DNA from: Desarmillaria ectypa
Lineage: Eukaryota > Basidiomycota > Agaricomycetes > Agaricales > Physalacriaceae
Length of the DNA: 64,000 nucleotides
NCBI GenBank assembly: GCA_030407005.1
Contig: JAUDYN010000003.1
Span: 2,728,001-2,792,000, forward strand
Reading direction: 5' to 3'
Below, piece by piece: positions 23,077 to 34,861 of the stretch. The notes under the pieces were generated by a model that saw only the letters and a program-made list of their open reading frames with translations, did not search any database and was not told the DNA's origin. The first letter of the stretch is position 1. The number at the start of each line of letters is the position of its first letter. A program made the position numbers and the translations under genes.

Positions 23077-24640
23077 CTCTTTGATCTTAGTCATGACCAG
23101 CACCACTTCGTTAGTGGGCCCCAAGGATCGAATGTCCCTCAACTCTTTTCTCTTGGGACAATCCCAGCTCAGGTGACCTTTCTCATCGCACCTGAAGCAT
23201 CTTCCTTCAGCCCTTTGCCGATTGATGTCCATGGGCTTCCCCGCCCCTCCGTATGTCGTCCAACGACCAGTTCCAGCATCCTGACTGGTCCCACTGCTGG
23301 CAGTCAGCTTTGGGGCCAAGGAACTTGTCACCCCAGCAGCAGCTTTGCTGCTGGGCTGCTGTTGTTGGTGTTGGGGATGGGCATCCTTCTTTTGCCTATC
23401 TCAGGGTATGCCAGTGGTCTGGTCGAAGACCCACTTGCATTGGCATTCCTCATACATTCTGAGGATATGCTCCTTCCACTCCAGATATGAGCATGGAATA
23501 TTGATGCTCATGTTTGAGATGAAGATGGTATAGGAGCTTGAGACTCCTAGTCATACCACCCTCACCATAGCACCATGCTCTGCTTCATCAGTCCTCTGGC
23601 CCACTAGCTTGGCCTCTTCTTCCAACTTCTGGAAGTAGTGGGAGGTGGGCTGTGCTCCCATCTTGAGGTCAAACATCTGTTTTTCATGGACTTCTTCAAT
23701 TGCAGGGTCTCAGAATTGATGCGAGACCATGTTGATAAAGTTGGCCCAGTTGGAGTAATAAAAGTGGGCTGCAGTGCCATCATACACATCGCCAACCCAG
23801 AATTTGGGTCTCTTGTAGATCCACCAGTCCTTGGTGGCCCCCTTGAAGTGGGAGGTCACAAATAGTACCAGGTGCGATGGCATCTGAAAGTAATGTTGGA
23901 ACACTTCAAAGTAGGTGATATAATCACTGATGAAGCATTCAATGTCATCGTGGTCCCCCTTGAATGGAGAGGGTACCTTGATGAGAGTAGGTTTGATGCC
24001 CAGGTACAGGGCATCAGCAGCGGCATTTCTGATGGGATTGGAGATAGGGTTGGGAGGACCCTTGCTGGGGGGTGGTCTTGGGATCAAGTAACAATCCAGC
24101 CTTGGACCCAGATAGCCTCTTGGTGGCTCTGATAGTCTGCCCCTGTCAGGCTCTTTCCCCTTGTCCTGATCATGGAGGTAGTCTGCCATCATCCTCCTGG
24201 CAGATTCCTCCTGTTCGAGCTCTTCGTGCATCTCTGTGATATGCTTCTTCTTCTCAGCCAGAGCAGTTTTCATCTGCTGGTGAATTTCTTCTGCCATTGC
24301 CAGGGTTCTTGATGCCCCTGCAGTGGTGGTTCCTGCAGGGGTGTTTTCAACTTTGATGTCTTCTCCCACCCCTGTGAAGAGAAGACTGCTACCCTGATAA
24401 GAGTGATAACCTTGATGATGCACCCAATGATGCAGGGGCAAGTCAGGTAACAGTTGTGGGTTTGTGACTGGGGTGTCTGGAGGGTAGTCTGGAATCATTT
24501 TGTATTGGGGCTGATGGTATTCCAGCCTGCCGTAGTAACCTGTATTGTAGGTTAATGTATCATACTGGAGCCTTTGCCCCCATCTACTCTTCTCTTGTAA
24601 CCTCCAGTTGCCATAAGTGTCATAGGGTCCGTTCCAGGTC
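23065..24640 (-). pseudogene. gag of element B (coiled-coil, capsid, zinc knuckle)
   Basis: The frame reads YQGSSLLFTGVGED, a charged probable coiled coil (AEEIHQQMKTALAEKKKHIT...), then capsid-like sequence from ALYLGIKPTLIKVPSPF to FINMVSHQF. After one TGA it continues EEVHEKQMFDLKMG. The nucleocapsid has an intact CCHC knuckle, CFRCDEKGHLSWDC (near 23170-23215). The stop is TAG at 23065-23067. The same frame stays open upstream to 25395, but conservation with A and G shows that beyond about 24620 the real coding frame is ORF0, so the gag start is not defined. Confidence 0.75.
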
Positions 24641-25723
24641 CCTCTGCTCCTCCTCATTTCTGGCTCGAAGCCCTGGAAATATATCCCCAGCAGAGGGGTA
24701 GAATATACTTCAGTCCTGGTTTGCACATATCCAGGCACAAATGATAGCAGCTGCATCTGGACCCTGGATGGGGTCTCCTCAGTTGAGTGCCAGCCACTCA
24801 TCCATCTCAGGTCTGGGCTCATCCCAGAGATCTCTTGCTTCAATGTCCCTTCATCGAACTTCCCAAGCTGTGGTCCTAAAGGGACCAAATAGCCTTCGAT
24901 CGACCTCAGAGAGGTTGGGCCAGATGTAATCCCCCCCATTTGGGTTGAAGGGATCATCGGGGGCATTGGGAGTGGCTGGGGCTGGGGCATCGAGCTCCCC
25001 ATCAGACTTGTTGGAGAGCTCAATGATGGGGAGTGAGGAGATTGAATTGGTCTCTCCTCAAGGCCAGTTTTCATGGCCTCAGGGGCCATATGGGTGGTTT
25101 TGATCCATGCTAGGATTGTCGGAGTGTCAGGGTCCATGATAGGACCCATTGTCACTGTTGGGGGAGGGAGAGCATGAATGTACTTGCCAGTGTTGCTGGC
25201 GGAGGGTGGGGGTTGCAGGACAAGAGGGAGGACCAGGGTATGGGGGCAGAGTGTCATTGTCCTGAGCCCGAATGTCCTGTGCATATTCCTGGGCCAGGGT
25301 GGAGGTGGGTCATTCCATCCTGTAGTGGAGTAGAACTGCCCACGCATTATGAATATGGGCAGAGGAGGGCCCAGGAGTTGGGGGCCTCTCATCATTGGTG
25401 CTCTTCTCAGAGAAGGATGCGATTGTGAAACAGGCCCAGGGATGGACGAGTGGTATTGCCTCTTGTTGTCCCAATCAGGCAGTGGGTAACTCCTGGGGAA
25501 GGATATTCTCTGGGTGTTGGGGTGGTCGAGGTGGTAGATCTGGTCATTGAACCCTTCTTTGTTGGAGAAGAGCTTGAATTTCTTCCTTGTAGATTAAAAT
25601 GGCAAGGACTGTGAAAAAAGTCAAAAGGATGGCGCCACTGATTGCAATGCCAAGAGAGATGGTTCTTGGTTCGTTTCAGTTCTCCTCATTGGTCATGAGG
25701 AGATGCTTCTTTACGGCTAGCAT
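24570..25723 (-). pseudogene. Upstream ORF (ORF0) of element B with N-terminal hydrophobic segment
   Basis: From ATG 25723 the frame reads MLAVKKHLLMTNEEN, then a hydrophobic run of about 24 residues (ISLGIAIS...LLTFFTVLAILIY), then KEEIQALLQQRR and a Pro-rich stretch. Still in the same frame it carries DDPFNPNGGDYIWPNLSEVD and RARNEEEQRDLERTL (24590-24960), which match element A. Its only interruptions are TGA and TAG codons, as expected for decayed CGA or TGG. Capsid is in a different frame further on. The role is unknown; a membrane-anchored N-terminal Gag part is inference. Confidence 0.6.
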
Positions 25724-25741
25724 TAGAAGAAGCAGGAGGGA

Positions 25742-25754
25742 ATCTTTTGACTAA
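25742..25754 (-). other. Self-primer binding site of element B
   Basis: On the minus strand TTAGTCAAAAGAT follows the 5' LTR directly. It is the exact reverse complement of ATCTTTTGACTAA in the LTR (25891-25903). It differs from element A at two bases, and the LTR partner differs to match. Confidence 0.8.
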
Positions 25755-26171
25755 TGTTAGGTACTAACTTAGTCATGTGACTTGGGACATCAGCTGTTCT
25801 CTAGGGGCTGTTACACATTCAAACAATTACCCAAGTAGAGAGTTAAGCATGGTCTTCAGTGTGTGAGAGTAAGAGGTTTATGATTAAAGTTTAGTCAAAA
25901 GATGGAGTACAACTGTGAAGTTTACTCTACTTATATACTGTTTTTACAGTGTTATATATAGATGAAATGGTAGAGTCCATGCTTGAACAGTGTCGAAGGG
26001 GAATGGTCTGGAAGGATCATTGGTCCAATAGAGAGCATCTGGGGTGACAGATGGTGAGAATAAGGGTAAGGTTTGGCAAGTGGATGGATATGAGTCAGAA
26101 TCACTTGGTGATTAGATGGATGAGTCATGATGATGACTTGGATAAGATTAGATAATGGAAAAATCATAACA
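25755..26171 (-). repeat. 5' LTR of element B
   Basis: About 96% identical by eye to 17785-18201. On the minus strand TATATAAG is followed after 26 nt by the self-primer sequence. Confidence 0.92.
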
Positions 26172-26400
26172 TATACAGTGTAAACTATGTGACTTATATA
26201 TCAATGGAGGATCTAAATATATAACTGTAACTATGAGATATCCATGCAGGAAACAAAGAGATGGCATGCTTATTATATGAGTATAGTGAGATTATTGTTT
26301 AATGTGGTAATGAGTATTGATGGATACTGGGTGTCAATTGATGGATAGGAGATGAGATAAGATGTGATAAGATAAGATAAAAATGAAAAAAATCATAACA
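26172..26400 (-). repeat. 3' LTR of element D, right part
   Basis: This continues the LTR broken at 17784, beginning with the duplicated TATAC and ending AAAAATCATAACA. It is followed by the complement of a polypurine tract (TTACCCTCTTGTTAAAG). Confidence 0.7.
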
Positions 26401-27160
26401 TTACCCTCTTGTTAAAGCAGTCATCCCAACTGCTGAGGTTTCTCTTTAGGGGTGTCATATTGTGACTGTGCTTGCTTGTTCCAATAATCATCTAATAGCA
26501 TCTTCCAGTGGTTTTCATCTGGGTTCTTTATCCATCATTGGACTCCATCCTTTCATAATGCAAGATAGGATATGTCTCCATCTTTCAAATACTCATAGTT
26601 GAGAATCATGGTTACTGCTTTGTTGGGTGTTATGATTTTAGCAATATTTATGACTCATCTTTGTTGTATGTTTTTCTTGTATTCAGTGATTGCCTCCTGC
26701 ACATTTGCCATCTCAGTCTCCCTGACTCAGGAGTTATATTCTTGAGTCCACCCCTTCCATTTGACCAGGTAATCTATCACTGTCTTGGACTGTTATCCTT
26801 TCTTGGCTCAAACTCAATGGATTCTTGAATCTAACACCTCTTCAATTTCATACTCCTCTTACCTATTAACAAGGTCTGAAGGCAGCAGTGGAGATAACTG
26901 CTGATTTGGAAAGGTGGGCACAATATAGAGTGTTAACAGTTTTTCATTAAATTGTGGATGGATTTTCCAATGTGGTGATAACTTGAGTTTATATGTGTCT
27001 AGCCAGACTTTGTTGCTGACTTTATAATCTTGCACTGCTCATTTCCTCTTGTTGTATTGCTCCTTCATTTGGGTAGCCACCTTTCTAATGCATCATGTAT
27101 CTCTTTATGGATTTGTGCCATGGTTTCAGTGAATTCCATGGTGGTTAGATTGGTGAATGG
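26401..27160 (-). pseudogene. Element D: C-terminal pol fragment
   Basis: The minus strand encodes the decayed integrase tail, chromodomain (WKGWTQEYNS-like) and second chromo-like module. An internal deletion near 26995-27000 joins the sequence before the chromodomain to upstream integrase. It is cut at 27160 by the LTR of element E; the rest of D is not found. Confidence 0.65.
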
Positions 27161-27526
27161 TGTTATGTCTCTGTCTAACATGTGACTTGGGACACAAGTT
27201 CTTACTCTCTGGGCTGTTACACATTCGAACAATCACCCATTGAGAGCTGAACTAGGTCTTTGGTTTTGTGTAGTAGAAGGTATATGATTGCAAGTTTAGT
27301 CGAAAGATAGAATACAATAGTAAAAACTACTCTACTTATATACTGAAAGTATGGCATTTATTAATAGATGAAATAGTGCAGTCTATGAGAGAATGGTATT
27401 GAAGTTGGGTGGATCATAGACCAATAAGAGTAAATGAGGGTTTTAATCAATGGGAACTGGGGTGGTTGTCAGTGAATGCATTGATGCTGACTGAGATAAA
27501 ATAAGATAATGGGAAAAATCGTAATA
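27161..27526 (-). repeat. 3' LTR of element E
   Basis: It starts TGTTATGTCTCTGTC and ends AAAAATCGTAATA, next to the complement of a polypurine tract. It resembles the B LTR (GTGACTTGGGACA, GGGCTGTTACACATTC). Its primer-like sequence is ATCTTTCGACTAA, 34 nt from the start of TATATAAG. The matching 5' LTR is missing. Confidence 0.8.
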
Positions 27527-30500
27527 TTATTCTCTTGTTAAAGCAGTCATCCCAACTGCTAAGGTTCTTCTTCAGGGGTCTCAAGTTGTGATATGACTTG
27601 ATTGATCCAGTACTGATCAATCAAGTTTTTTCATACTTTCTCATCCAGGTTGATGATCCATTTTTGATATCCATCTTTGCATTGAGCAAGATATGCGACA
27701 TCGCCATTATCGAAGTACTTGTGGTCCAGTATCTTGACCACTATTTTGTCTTTGGTTATGATTTTTAGAATGTATAAGGCACAGTTTATGCTAGCCTTGT
27801 ATTCTTTGATCACTTCTGTGGCATTCGACATTTCTGTTTCTTGGACCCAAGAGTTGTGTTCTCTGGTCCATTCCTTCCACTTAACTAGGTAGTCTGTGAC
27901 TTCCTTTGACAGTTGCCCTCATTTGGAGCATACTCAATGAGTGCATGAGTCCAAGACTTCTTCAATTTCATATTCTTCTTGACCATCGACAAGGTCAGGA
28001 GGAGGAGGCAGTGGTTGTTGCTGATTTGGGAAAGAGGGCATGATATATGGAGTCAACAATTTTTCATTGAATCGAGGATGTATTTTCCAATGAGGTGGCA
28101 GTTTCAGCTTGTATGCTGCCATACCAGATTTCTCGATCATTTCAAATGGTCCTGTTTATTTATCATTGAGCTTCTTCTTTGGACATGGGAGATGAAGGTT
28201 GGCAGTGTTGAGCTATACCTTGTCACCGATTTGATATTCTTGAGATGATTGTTTCCTCATGTCATATTGTGCCTTCATTTGCACCACTGCTTTCTCCAAT
28301 GCATCATGGACTTCCTTGTGGACTTTGGCCATGGTTTCTGTGAATTCTACTGCTGCGGGATTTGCAAAACTGGTTTTTTGGATGGACTCAGGATTATGTT
28401 CTTGGAAAATTGATCCACAATAACAAGTAAAGCATCAAATCCTTTGGATTCTAGAAGTCTAGTGACCATATCAACTGAGATATGAGTCCAGGGAGCCTCA
28501 GGTATCATGCTGGGATGAAGAGGAGCAGCCTTTGCCTGTGTATTACTTTTTGTTCTTTAGCATGTCTCACATCCTTTGATATAGGATTCAACATCTCTCT
28601 TTATCTTCAGCCACCAATATTCTCATAGAATGAGTTCCTTGGTCTTGGCTATGCTGGGATGTCCTGCAGTGATGTGATCATGATATTGCACAATGATCTC
28701 ACCATGAAGTGAGGTATCTTGAGGAATATAGATGCATCTGTCATACCACAATACTTTATTTTCTTGAGTGATCCCTTGCTCATGGTTAAGGGATTTTTCA
28801 ATCCCCTGATCCCATTGTTCTCTTTGTTGAGTTGCATCTCTTATATGCATAACTTGTTTCTCAGTTGTGGGCAGTATTAATGCCCAGAAGTGTTCAGGGG
28901 AGAGAACAATCATGTCTTGATTGTCTTCTTTTCTCTGATTATGATCATCTCTTTGGCTGAGAAGATCAGCCTTTTTGTTCATGACTCCAGCTTTGTGTTG
29001 AAGGACAAAGTGGTATTCAGCCAACTTGGTAACCCATCAGGCTTGTCAGCGATTCAACTTTTGGTGTTTTCAGAAGTACTGGAGGTTCTGATGATTGGTC
29101 CAGATTTTGATTGTTTCTTTTGTGCCTATGAGGTAATGATGCCATTCTTCTAAGGCTAACATAATGGTCAGTAATTCCTTGTTGTAGATTTCATAGTTGT
29201 GTTTGGTGGCCATCAATGCTTTAGGCATGAATGCCACTGGTCTCCATTTGCCATCCTGTTCTTGGCTTAGGACAGCTCCGATGGCTCCATCACTAGCATC
29301 AGCTTCTACTCAGAATTTCCCATTATCAGAGGGAATAGTTAAGACTACATTTGTGGTCATCAACTGCTTGAGTTGTGCAAACACCTGTTCTTGTTCTATT
29401 CCCCATGTCCAGTTGACCTTGCCAGTCAACTGTGTGAGAGGTCGGACTATCTTGGAATAATCGCATATGAACTTTCAGTAGAAATTGGTGAATCCTAGGA
29501 AGGATTGGAGTTCCTTCTTCTTCATTAAAGTAGGCCATTCTGCTATTCCAGCGATTTTGACCAGATCCATCTGGATCACGTCTTCACTGATTATGACCCC
29601 AAGATATTCAGTTTTGAGTACCTCAAACTCGCATTTTTCTGCTTTGAGAAACAGTTTGTTTTCTCATAAGTATTGGAGGACTTGTCAGACAATGATTCTA
29701 TGTTCTGATAGGGATTTGGTAAAAATAAAAATGTCATTGAGATATATGGTGACTTTTACTCTGGCAATCAAATCCTTAAAAATGTCATTCATCATCCACT
29801 GGAAAGTGGCCAGTGAATTTGTGAGTCCAAAGAACATAACCATAGGTTTGAAGAGTCCCCAGTTGGTTCTGAACATGGCCTTTTCTTCATCTCCTTCTTG
29901 GATTCATACATTGTTGTATCCCCATTGGATGTCTAGCTTGGAGAAGTATTTTGCTCCTCGTAGCTTGTCAGTGAGTTCTGATATTAATGGGAGAGGGTAT
30001 CGATTTTTTATAGTCATTTCATTCAGCTTCCAATAATCCTGAACAGGATGTAATGAGCCATCCTTTTTCTTGACAAAGAAGAAAGGGGAGATAAAAGGGG
30101 ATTTTGAAGGATGAATCCTTCTGGAATCAAGATTTTCATCAAGGAACTTGTTGAGTTGTTCCTGTTTATTTCAGTTGAGAGGATAGACTTTGCAGTCTAA
30201 TGTGGATTTGGCATTGGGAGTCAGTTCAATGGCATGATCCCATGGTTTTTGGTCTGGTAACTCATCAAAGCTTTCTTTAGAGAATAGATCTCTAAAACTT
30301 TGGTACTAAGAAGGCACAAGCTCCTCAAAGGTCTTTTTTGGTTTTTCTGCATTGGTGGCTGCCACTAGTTTATTTGCATGATGTACTGCTTGAAGAATAA
30401 TTTCCTCTTGCATATTTACTGCAAGAATTGTTTCACCTTCTTCAAGTTCTTCATCCCATCTTTCTTCTTCATCTGAATTGGGAAGGGAAAAGTAATTCTT

Positions 30501-32909
30501 GATACAATGACATCATCTGAATGTCATGGATCCCATTTTCCAGTTGACTAGTGGATTGTGGTGTTTAAGCCAATCATGGCCCAAATATACTGTTTTGGAA
30601 TCCAAGTCCATGACTGCAAGATTGATTCGTTCGACATGATCTCCAATGGTCATTCGGAGTTCCATGAATTCAGTTACATTATCTGCTTTGTTATGGGTTC
30701 TATCTGCATTGTATACAGGTATGGGAGTAACAGATTTTCTGATGTCCAACTGGTGTTGCTGGATGTAGATTCAATTGATAGAGCTGCTCATACAGCCACT
30801 ATCTAACAATGCTCAGGTTGTCAGGATCTTTTTTCCAGTACAGGGAGCAAGTTGGATATCCACCAAGAAGTCTCGACTAGAGCTTTTGATACTGTGGATA
30901 TACTGAATGGGTTTGTGAAGTTCATAGAGTTGCTCACAGGCAATACTCTCTTCAGTATTCAAGCTTTGAACCAGCTCATCAGTGATTTCTCCAAGTCATT
31001 TGGGATATACCAAAGTAGAGAGGACTGCTTTGGTGACTGCCAAGTTCTTGGTGGTATGAATAGTGCATAGAGTCCAGTCGACTCTGAAGGGCTTATACCA
31101 TACATGGTTGGATACCCCCATGACTGGCAGGATTTTAGATATTGGGGTCCTGGCTTTGGATTGTTTTGCTTTCCATTGTAGGAAAGCCATGTTGTCTTCT
31201 TCATTAGGTACTTCAATGACAGTGGTGTTTCTGCTGTTGTACCCCCTCTTTACCACCTGGGTGCTAGCAGGTTCCTGTCCTATGGCTGTTGTGAGCACTA
31301 CTGGTGATGGGTGATAGGCAGTTGCACTCCAATCTCCAGGAATGTCAACACTGATTCCTATTTGGAAATTGACCATCGAAGCTGGCATTCATTCTGTGTT
31401 GTTGGTTTTGGGATCTGCTGGTACCAGCATCTTAACTGAAACTTTCTCCTCTGAGTCAGAGGGCTTGCTACCATATTCCTGGTTAGCACTTTTCTTGATG
31501 GAGCTAGGCTGAGGTCTTGCCAGGCTCAGCCAAACTTTCAGATTCTTCAGATGCCCCCTTTTTACTGCCTGGGCGCTAGCAGCTTCCCTCTGTTCTTCGG
31601 CTTGAGTTGCTTTCAGAACTCAAACTATCTCAGAAGGAGATAGGACTTGGCTTGATGCTTCCAAGGTTCTGCTACTATCTGTTTCAGTAGAGTACTCGGT
31701 CATGGTATCAGATGTGAATCTTATCAGCATTGCAGTCAGTTCCATCATAAGGTTTCTCCTAACTGGACCAAGTAGTGCATGGCCCTGATCTTGGCCTTGG
31801 TAGGCACTTGTCTCCCCTACTGACCCTGGCAAGGTTTGGTCTAGACTTGGCTCTCTAATTAGGAGGTCTGGGTTTTTCGGACTTCTGAGAAGTCTGAGGA
31901 CATCTCACCTACTAGCCTCTGTCCACAGTTTTACCTGCATATCCAGTGAGATCCACTGTGTGGGGTTCTTGGTGAACTTTGTGGCAGTGCCAGCACCACC
32001 TGGCAAATCCTGTGCCTTGTTGGGAGCTCAGGATTCACTATAGATTATAGTATCAGCTTCTTCTAGAAGTGTGACATACCTGTTTCTTTTCGATTCTTTG
32101 GTGATCTTTAGTTTTAGAGTCTGTGAAATCATGTGATATGTATTTGTTGTAGTAGGTAAATGTCTGGATGCATGTATGTCAGTCTGACCTGCAGAGACTA
32201 AGGACTCACCTTTAGGAAGCTTGGTTGAGCAAAAGGAATCGAACCCTTGTTGACCTACTCTTTTGCTTCCTCAATCTTGGTTGTAGGCAGCACCACTTTG
32301 TTAGTGGGCCCTACTAACCAAATGTCCTTGTACTCCTTTCTCTTAGGGCAATCTTTAGCCATGTGATCTTTTTCATCACATCAGAAGCATTGTCCTTTCA
32401 CTTTTTATTAGTCAATTTCCATCAGCTTGCCTGCCTCTCTGTATGTTGTCCATCTTCCTGTACCAGCATTCTGACTGGCCCCTGTGTTAGCACTCAGCTT
32501 TGGGGCTGAAAAACTTGTTGTCCCAGCAGCAGCTTTGCTGCTGGGGTGCTGTTGGAGGTTGGGATGGGAATCCTTCTTCTGCCCATCCTGGGACATGCCA
32601 GTGGTCTGGTCAAAAACCCACTTTCTTTGTCGCTCCTTGTACATGCGCAAGATGTGCTCTTTCTACCCTGGATATGAATGCAGGATGTTGACTCCCATGT
32701 TGGAGATGAAGGTCATGTAAAAGGAAGGTACTCCTAGACATATGACTCTTACCATGGCCCCATGCTCATTTTTGTCAGCTTGTTGGCCCACCAATTTTAC
32801 TTCTTCTTCCAATTTCTGAAAGTAATGGGAGGCAGGCTGTGTCCCTATCTGAAGGTCAAACATTTGTTTTTCATGGACTTCCTTAATGGCTGGATCTTGA
32901 AATTGGTGC
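27527..32909 (-). pseudogene. Element E: gag-pol remnant lacking its 5' end
   Basis: In transcript order: gag from HQFQDPAIKEVHEKQMFDL (near 32890), a zinc knuckle with one stop (near 32355-32395), the -1 junction with hairpin (32223-32265), protease (near 30765-30800), RT with YLND (near 29735-29750) and RNase H. Integrase (near 28560-28760) has a deletion near 28380 joining distant parts; then come the chromodomain (near 27850-27990) and second module (27631-27831). The 5' LTR, PBS and Gag N-terminus are missing because the X unit replaces them at 32910. Confidence 0.8.
32223..32265 (-). other. gag/pol junction of element E
   Basis: On the minus strand GCA AAA GAG TAG is followed by GGTCAACAAGGGTTCG...TTTTGCTCAACC. 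The -1 frame is open through the whole junction into the conserved SQTLKLKITKE region. The hairpin here has two mismatches and G-U pairs. Confidence 0.5.
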
Positions 32910-34270
32910 TGATATGCCATCTACATGTTCACACCTAGATTTTGTGATTTTGTAACAATACTATTGCATATCTATCCTATACTAGTGATACATAGAGGAC
33001 TATAGCTGAGGCTTTGAGCTGATAGTTAAATGCAGTAAGCAACTAGTAGAGCCAGGACTTAGATACAACACCATTAGTGAGTTAAATCTACCAGCCAGCC
33101 AGACTAGTAACTCGAATGCTAGCAGGACTAAGTGAAATACAGCCACTAGCAAATGAAGGATGCTACTAGCACACAAAAACTAGGAGCAGAGTACACAGAT
33201 CTTGTCAAGTTCTGTCACTAGCAGCCCAGACTGGGTATAAACACCTAAGTCAGGATAACTAGTCACATGGCAATCTTGAAACAGGACTTAGAAATAAATT
33301 AGGAATGGATTAACCTTGAGCCCAGATCTGACTATTTTGATATAGATCTCTTATGATCGATGCTAGTGGAGTCAGACTGCACTCTCGATCATGATCGGAT
33401 AGCTGTTACAGGTACCAATATCTGGATATTCATATAACCACATTACTAGAGCATGTAGTTGTGCCAAGGGTGCAGAAAGACCAACTGTAGAGTCTCTAAA
33501 CTGAATATTTGAAAAGAAAACAGACTAGACTGACTATTGTGTGATTATTCACTATCATTTGTGACTAGCCAAGAAATCCTTACTAATATACCCTATACCC
33601 AGATGATATTTATAGTTCTGCCTCAGTAGTATATAAGTAGTGGGATGGGCACTCATGCAAACCAGGCAAGCCATCCCCACAGTTGAGCCCTCACTGGTAG
33701 TAACTAGTGTCCCCAATTAAAGGCTTTTGTGCTTAACCTCAATGAAGTGATTAATAGTCACTAAGTCACTCATAGTATTGCATTAAATTGAAGTTCCTTA
33801 GAGTCACTGTTGTGTCCTGCAAAGGTCCAGAGTGTTTTGAAGTTAGTTCAAGCAAAGTTCTCAGAGTTATAGTATTATTCTTAGGCCAAGAGCACCACTA
33901 GTTTGCCAAGAGTGCGACTGGTCAAGTGTTTATCACTTGTAGGAAGCAGTATAGGGCCAAGAGTGCCACTAGTTCAAAGCAGTTTCAGTCAGAACAAGCG
34001 CAGTAGCTCAAACCAAGTCACTCTTTACTCAATTGTGTCTTACCAACCTCACTAGTATGAGTAGTACTTTGTATAACTCACTAGTAATGAATAAAACATC
34101 TTTAAGACAACTGTACTTGATTATTGAAGTCTGCAGAGTGCTTCCATCATACTCAAAACCACCCGAATTCAATATTAGTGATTAAGTGTAGAGTAGTAAG
34201 AGGTTTAGTGTGATTGGTGTTCATTGCCATTCCCTAATTCTTTTGTCACTCACCATTACCAAGCATATCA
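32910..34270 (+). mobile_element. X unit, left copy (long LTR-like, plus orientation)
   Basis: 1,361 bp bounded by TGATATGC...GCATATCA, an 8-bp terminal inverted repeat of TG...CA type. An internal AGTATATAAGTAG lies near 33630. No coding sequence is seen. It is an inverted copy of 34862-36320. It sits between gag of E (minus) and gag of F (plus), and the flanks show no target duplication. CpG sites present in the right copy are mostly TG or CA here. Confidence 0.75.
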
Positions 34271-34861
34271 ATGTATCCAGAGTGGAAAGAGCACATCTCA
34301 TGAATGTATGAGGAGTGACAATGGAAGTGGATTTTCAACCAGATGGCAGTAATTTCCCAGGATGGGCAGAAGAAGGACTCCTGTCCCAACCTCCAACAAC
34401 AATACCCCAGTGGCAAAGCTGCCACTGGGGTGACAAGTTCCTCAGCTCCAAAGCCAATGGCCTACACAGGTCCCAGTCAGGATAGTGGGTTGAGCTGATG
34501 GACAACCTATGAGAGAATGGGACAGCCAATAGAGGTAGATCAACAAAAGGCAGAGGGAAGGTGCTTCCCCTAACCTCATCAGTAGCACAAGTGCAGGCCA
34601 AAGAATTAGGGATAGCTGCTAGTGCCCAGGCAGTAAAAAAGGGGCACCCAACTCAGGATCTGAATGGTAACTTTCAGCCTGCTTCATCCCTGGCAGCTGA
34701 CAGTGACATGAAAGGCAGGGTCACCATTCAATATCCAACAAATTCAAATTAGAAACTGAAAGTTCGGCTGAGTCCAGCAAGACCTCAGTCTAGCTCCATT
34801 AAGAAAAGTGCTAACCAGGGACATGGTAGCAAGCCCTCTGATTCAAGAGAGAAGGTATCGG
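34271..34861 (+). pseudogene. Element F: gag fragment between X copies
   Basis: It starts inside gag (MYPEWKEH-like, homologous to 12105 in A), runs through the linker (Q-KKDSCPNLQQQYPS-like) but lacks the zinc knuckle. It jumps near 34565 to the pre-protease segment (SAQAVKKGHPTQDLNG and SNKPSDSREKV). It stops at the TCGG target of the right X copy. It is deleted and non-functional. Confidence 0.65.

Larger units (their letters stand above)
17785..26171 (-). mobile_element. Element B: complete Ty3/gypsy chromovirus, least decayed copy
   Basis: An 8,387-bp element on the minus strand with two 417-bp LTRs (17785-18201 and 25755-26171) and the target duplication TATAC (17780-17784 and 26172-26176). 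It lies inside the 3' LTR of element D. In transcript order it has 5' LTR, 13-nt self-primer site, ORF0 with hydrophobic segment, gag with an intact CCHC zinc knuckle, -1 junction with hairpin, and pol. About sixteen LTR differences were seen, all transitions. Catalytic Asp residues in both RT and integrase are changed to Asn, so it looks dead despite long open stretches. Confidence 0.92.

Noticed and set aside
23710..25395. A single 561-residue open frame on the minus strand as the N-terminal part of Gag
   Set aside because: Its distal half (23710 to about 24620) is real capsid coding, but the proximal half is not conserved with A and G in that frame; conservation lies in the ORF0 frame instead, so the long open frame is partly accidental.
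33620..33760. A self-primer in the X unit
   Set aside because: A TATATAAG motif is present, but no sequence 30-40 nt downstream has a complement near the unit's end, so X does not share the self-priming layout.
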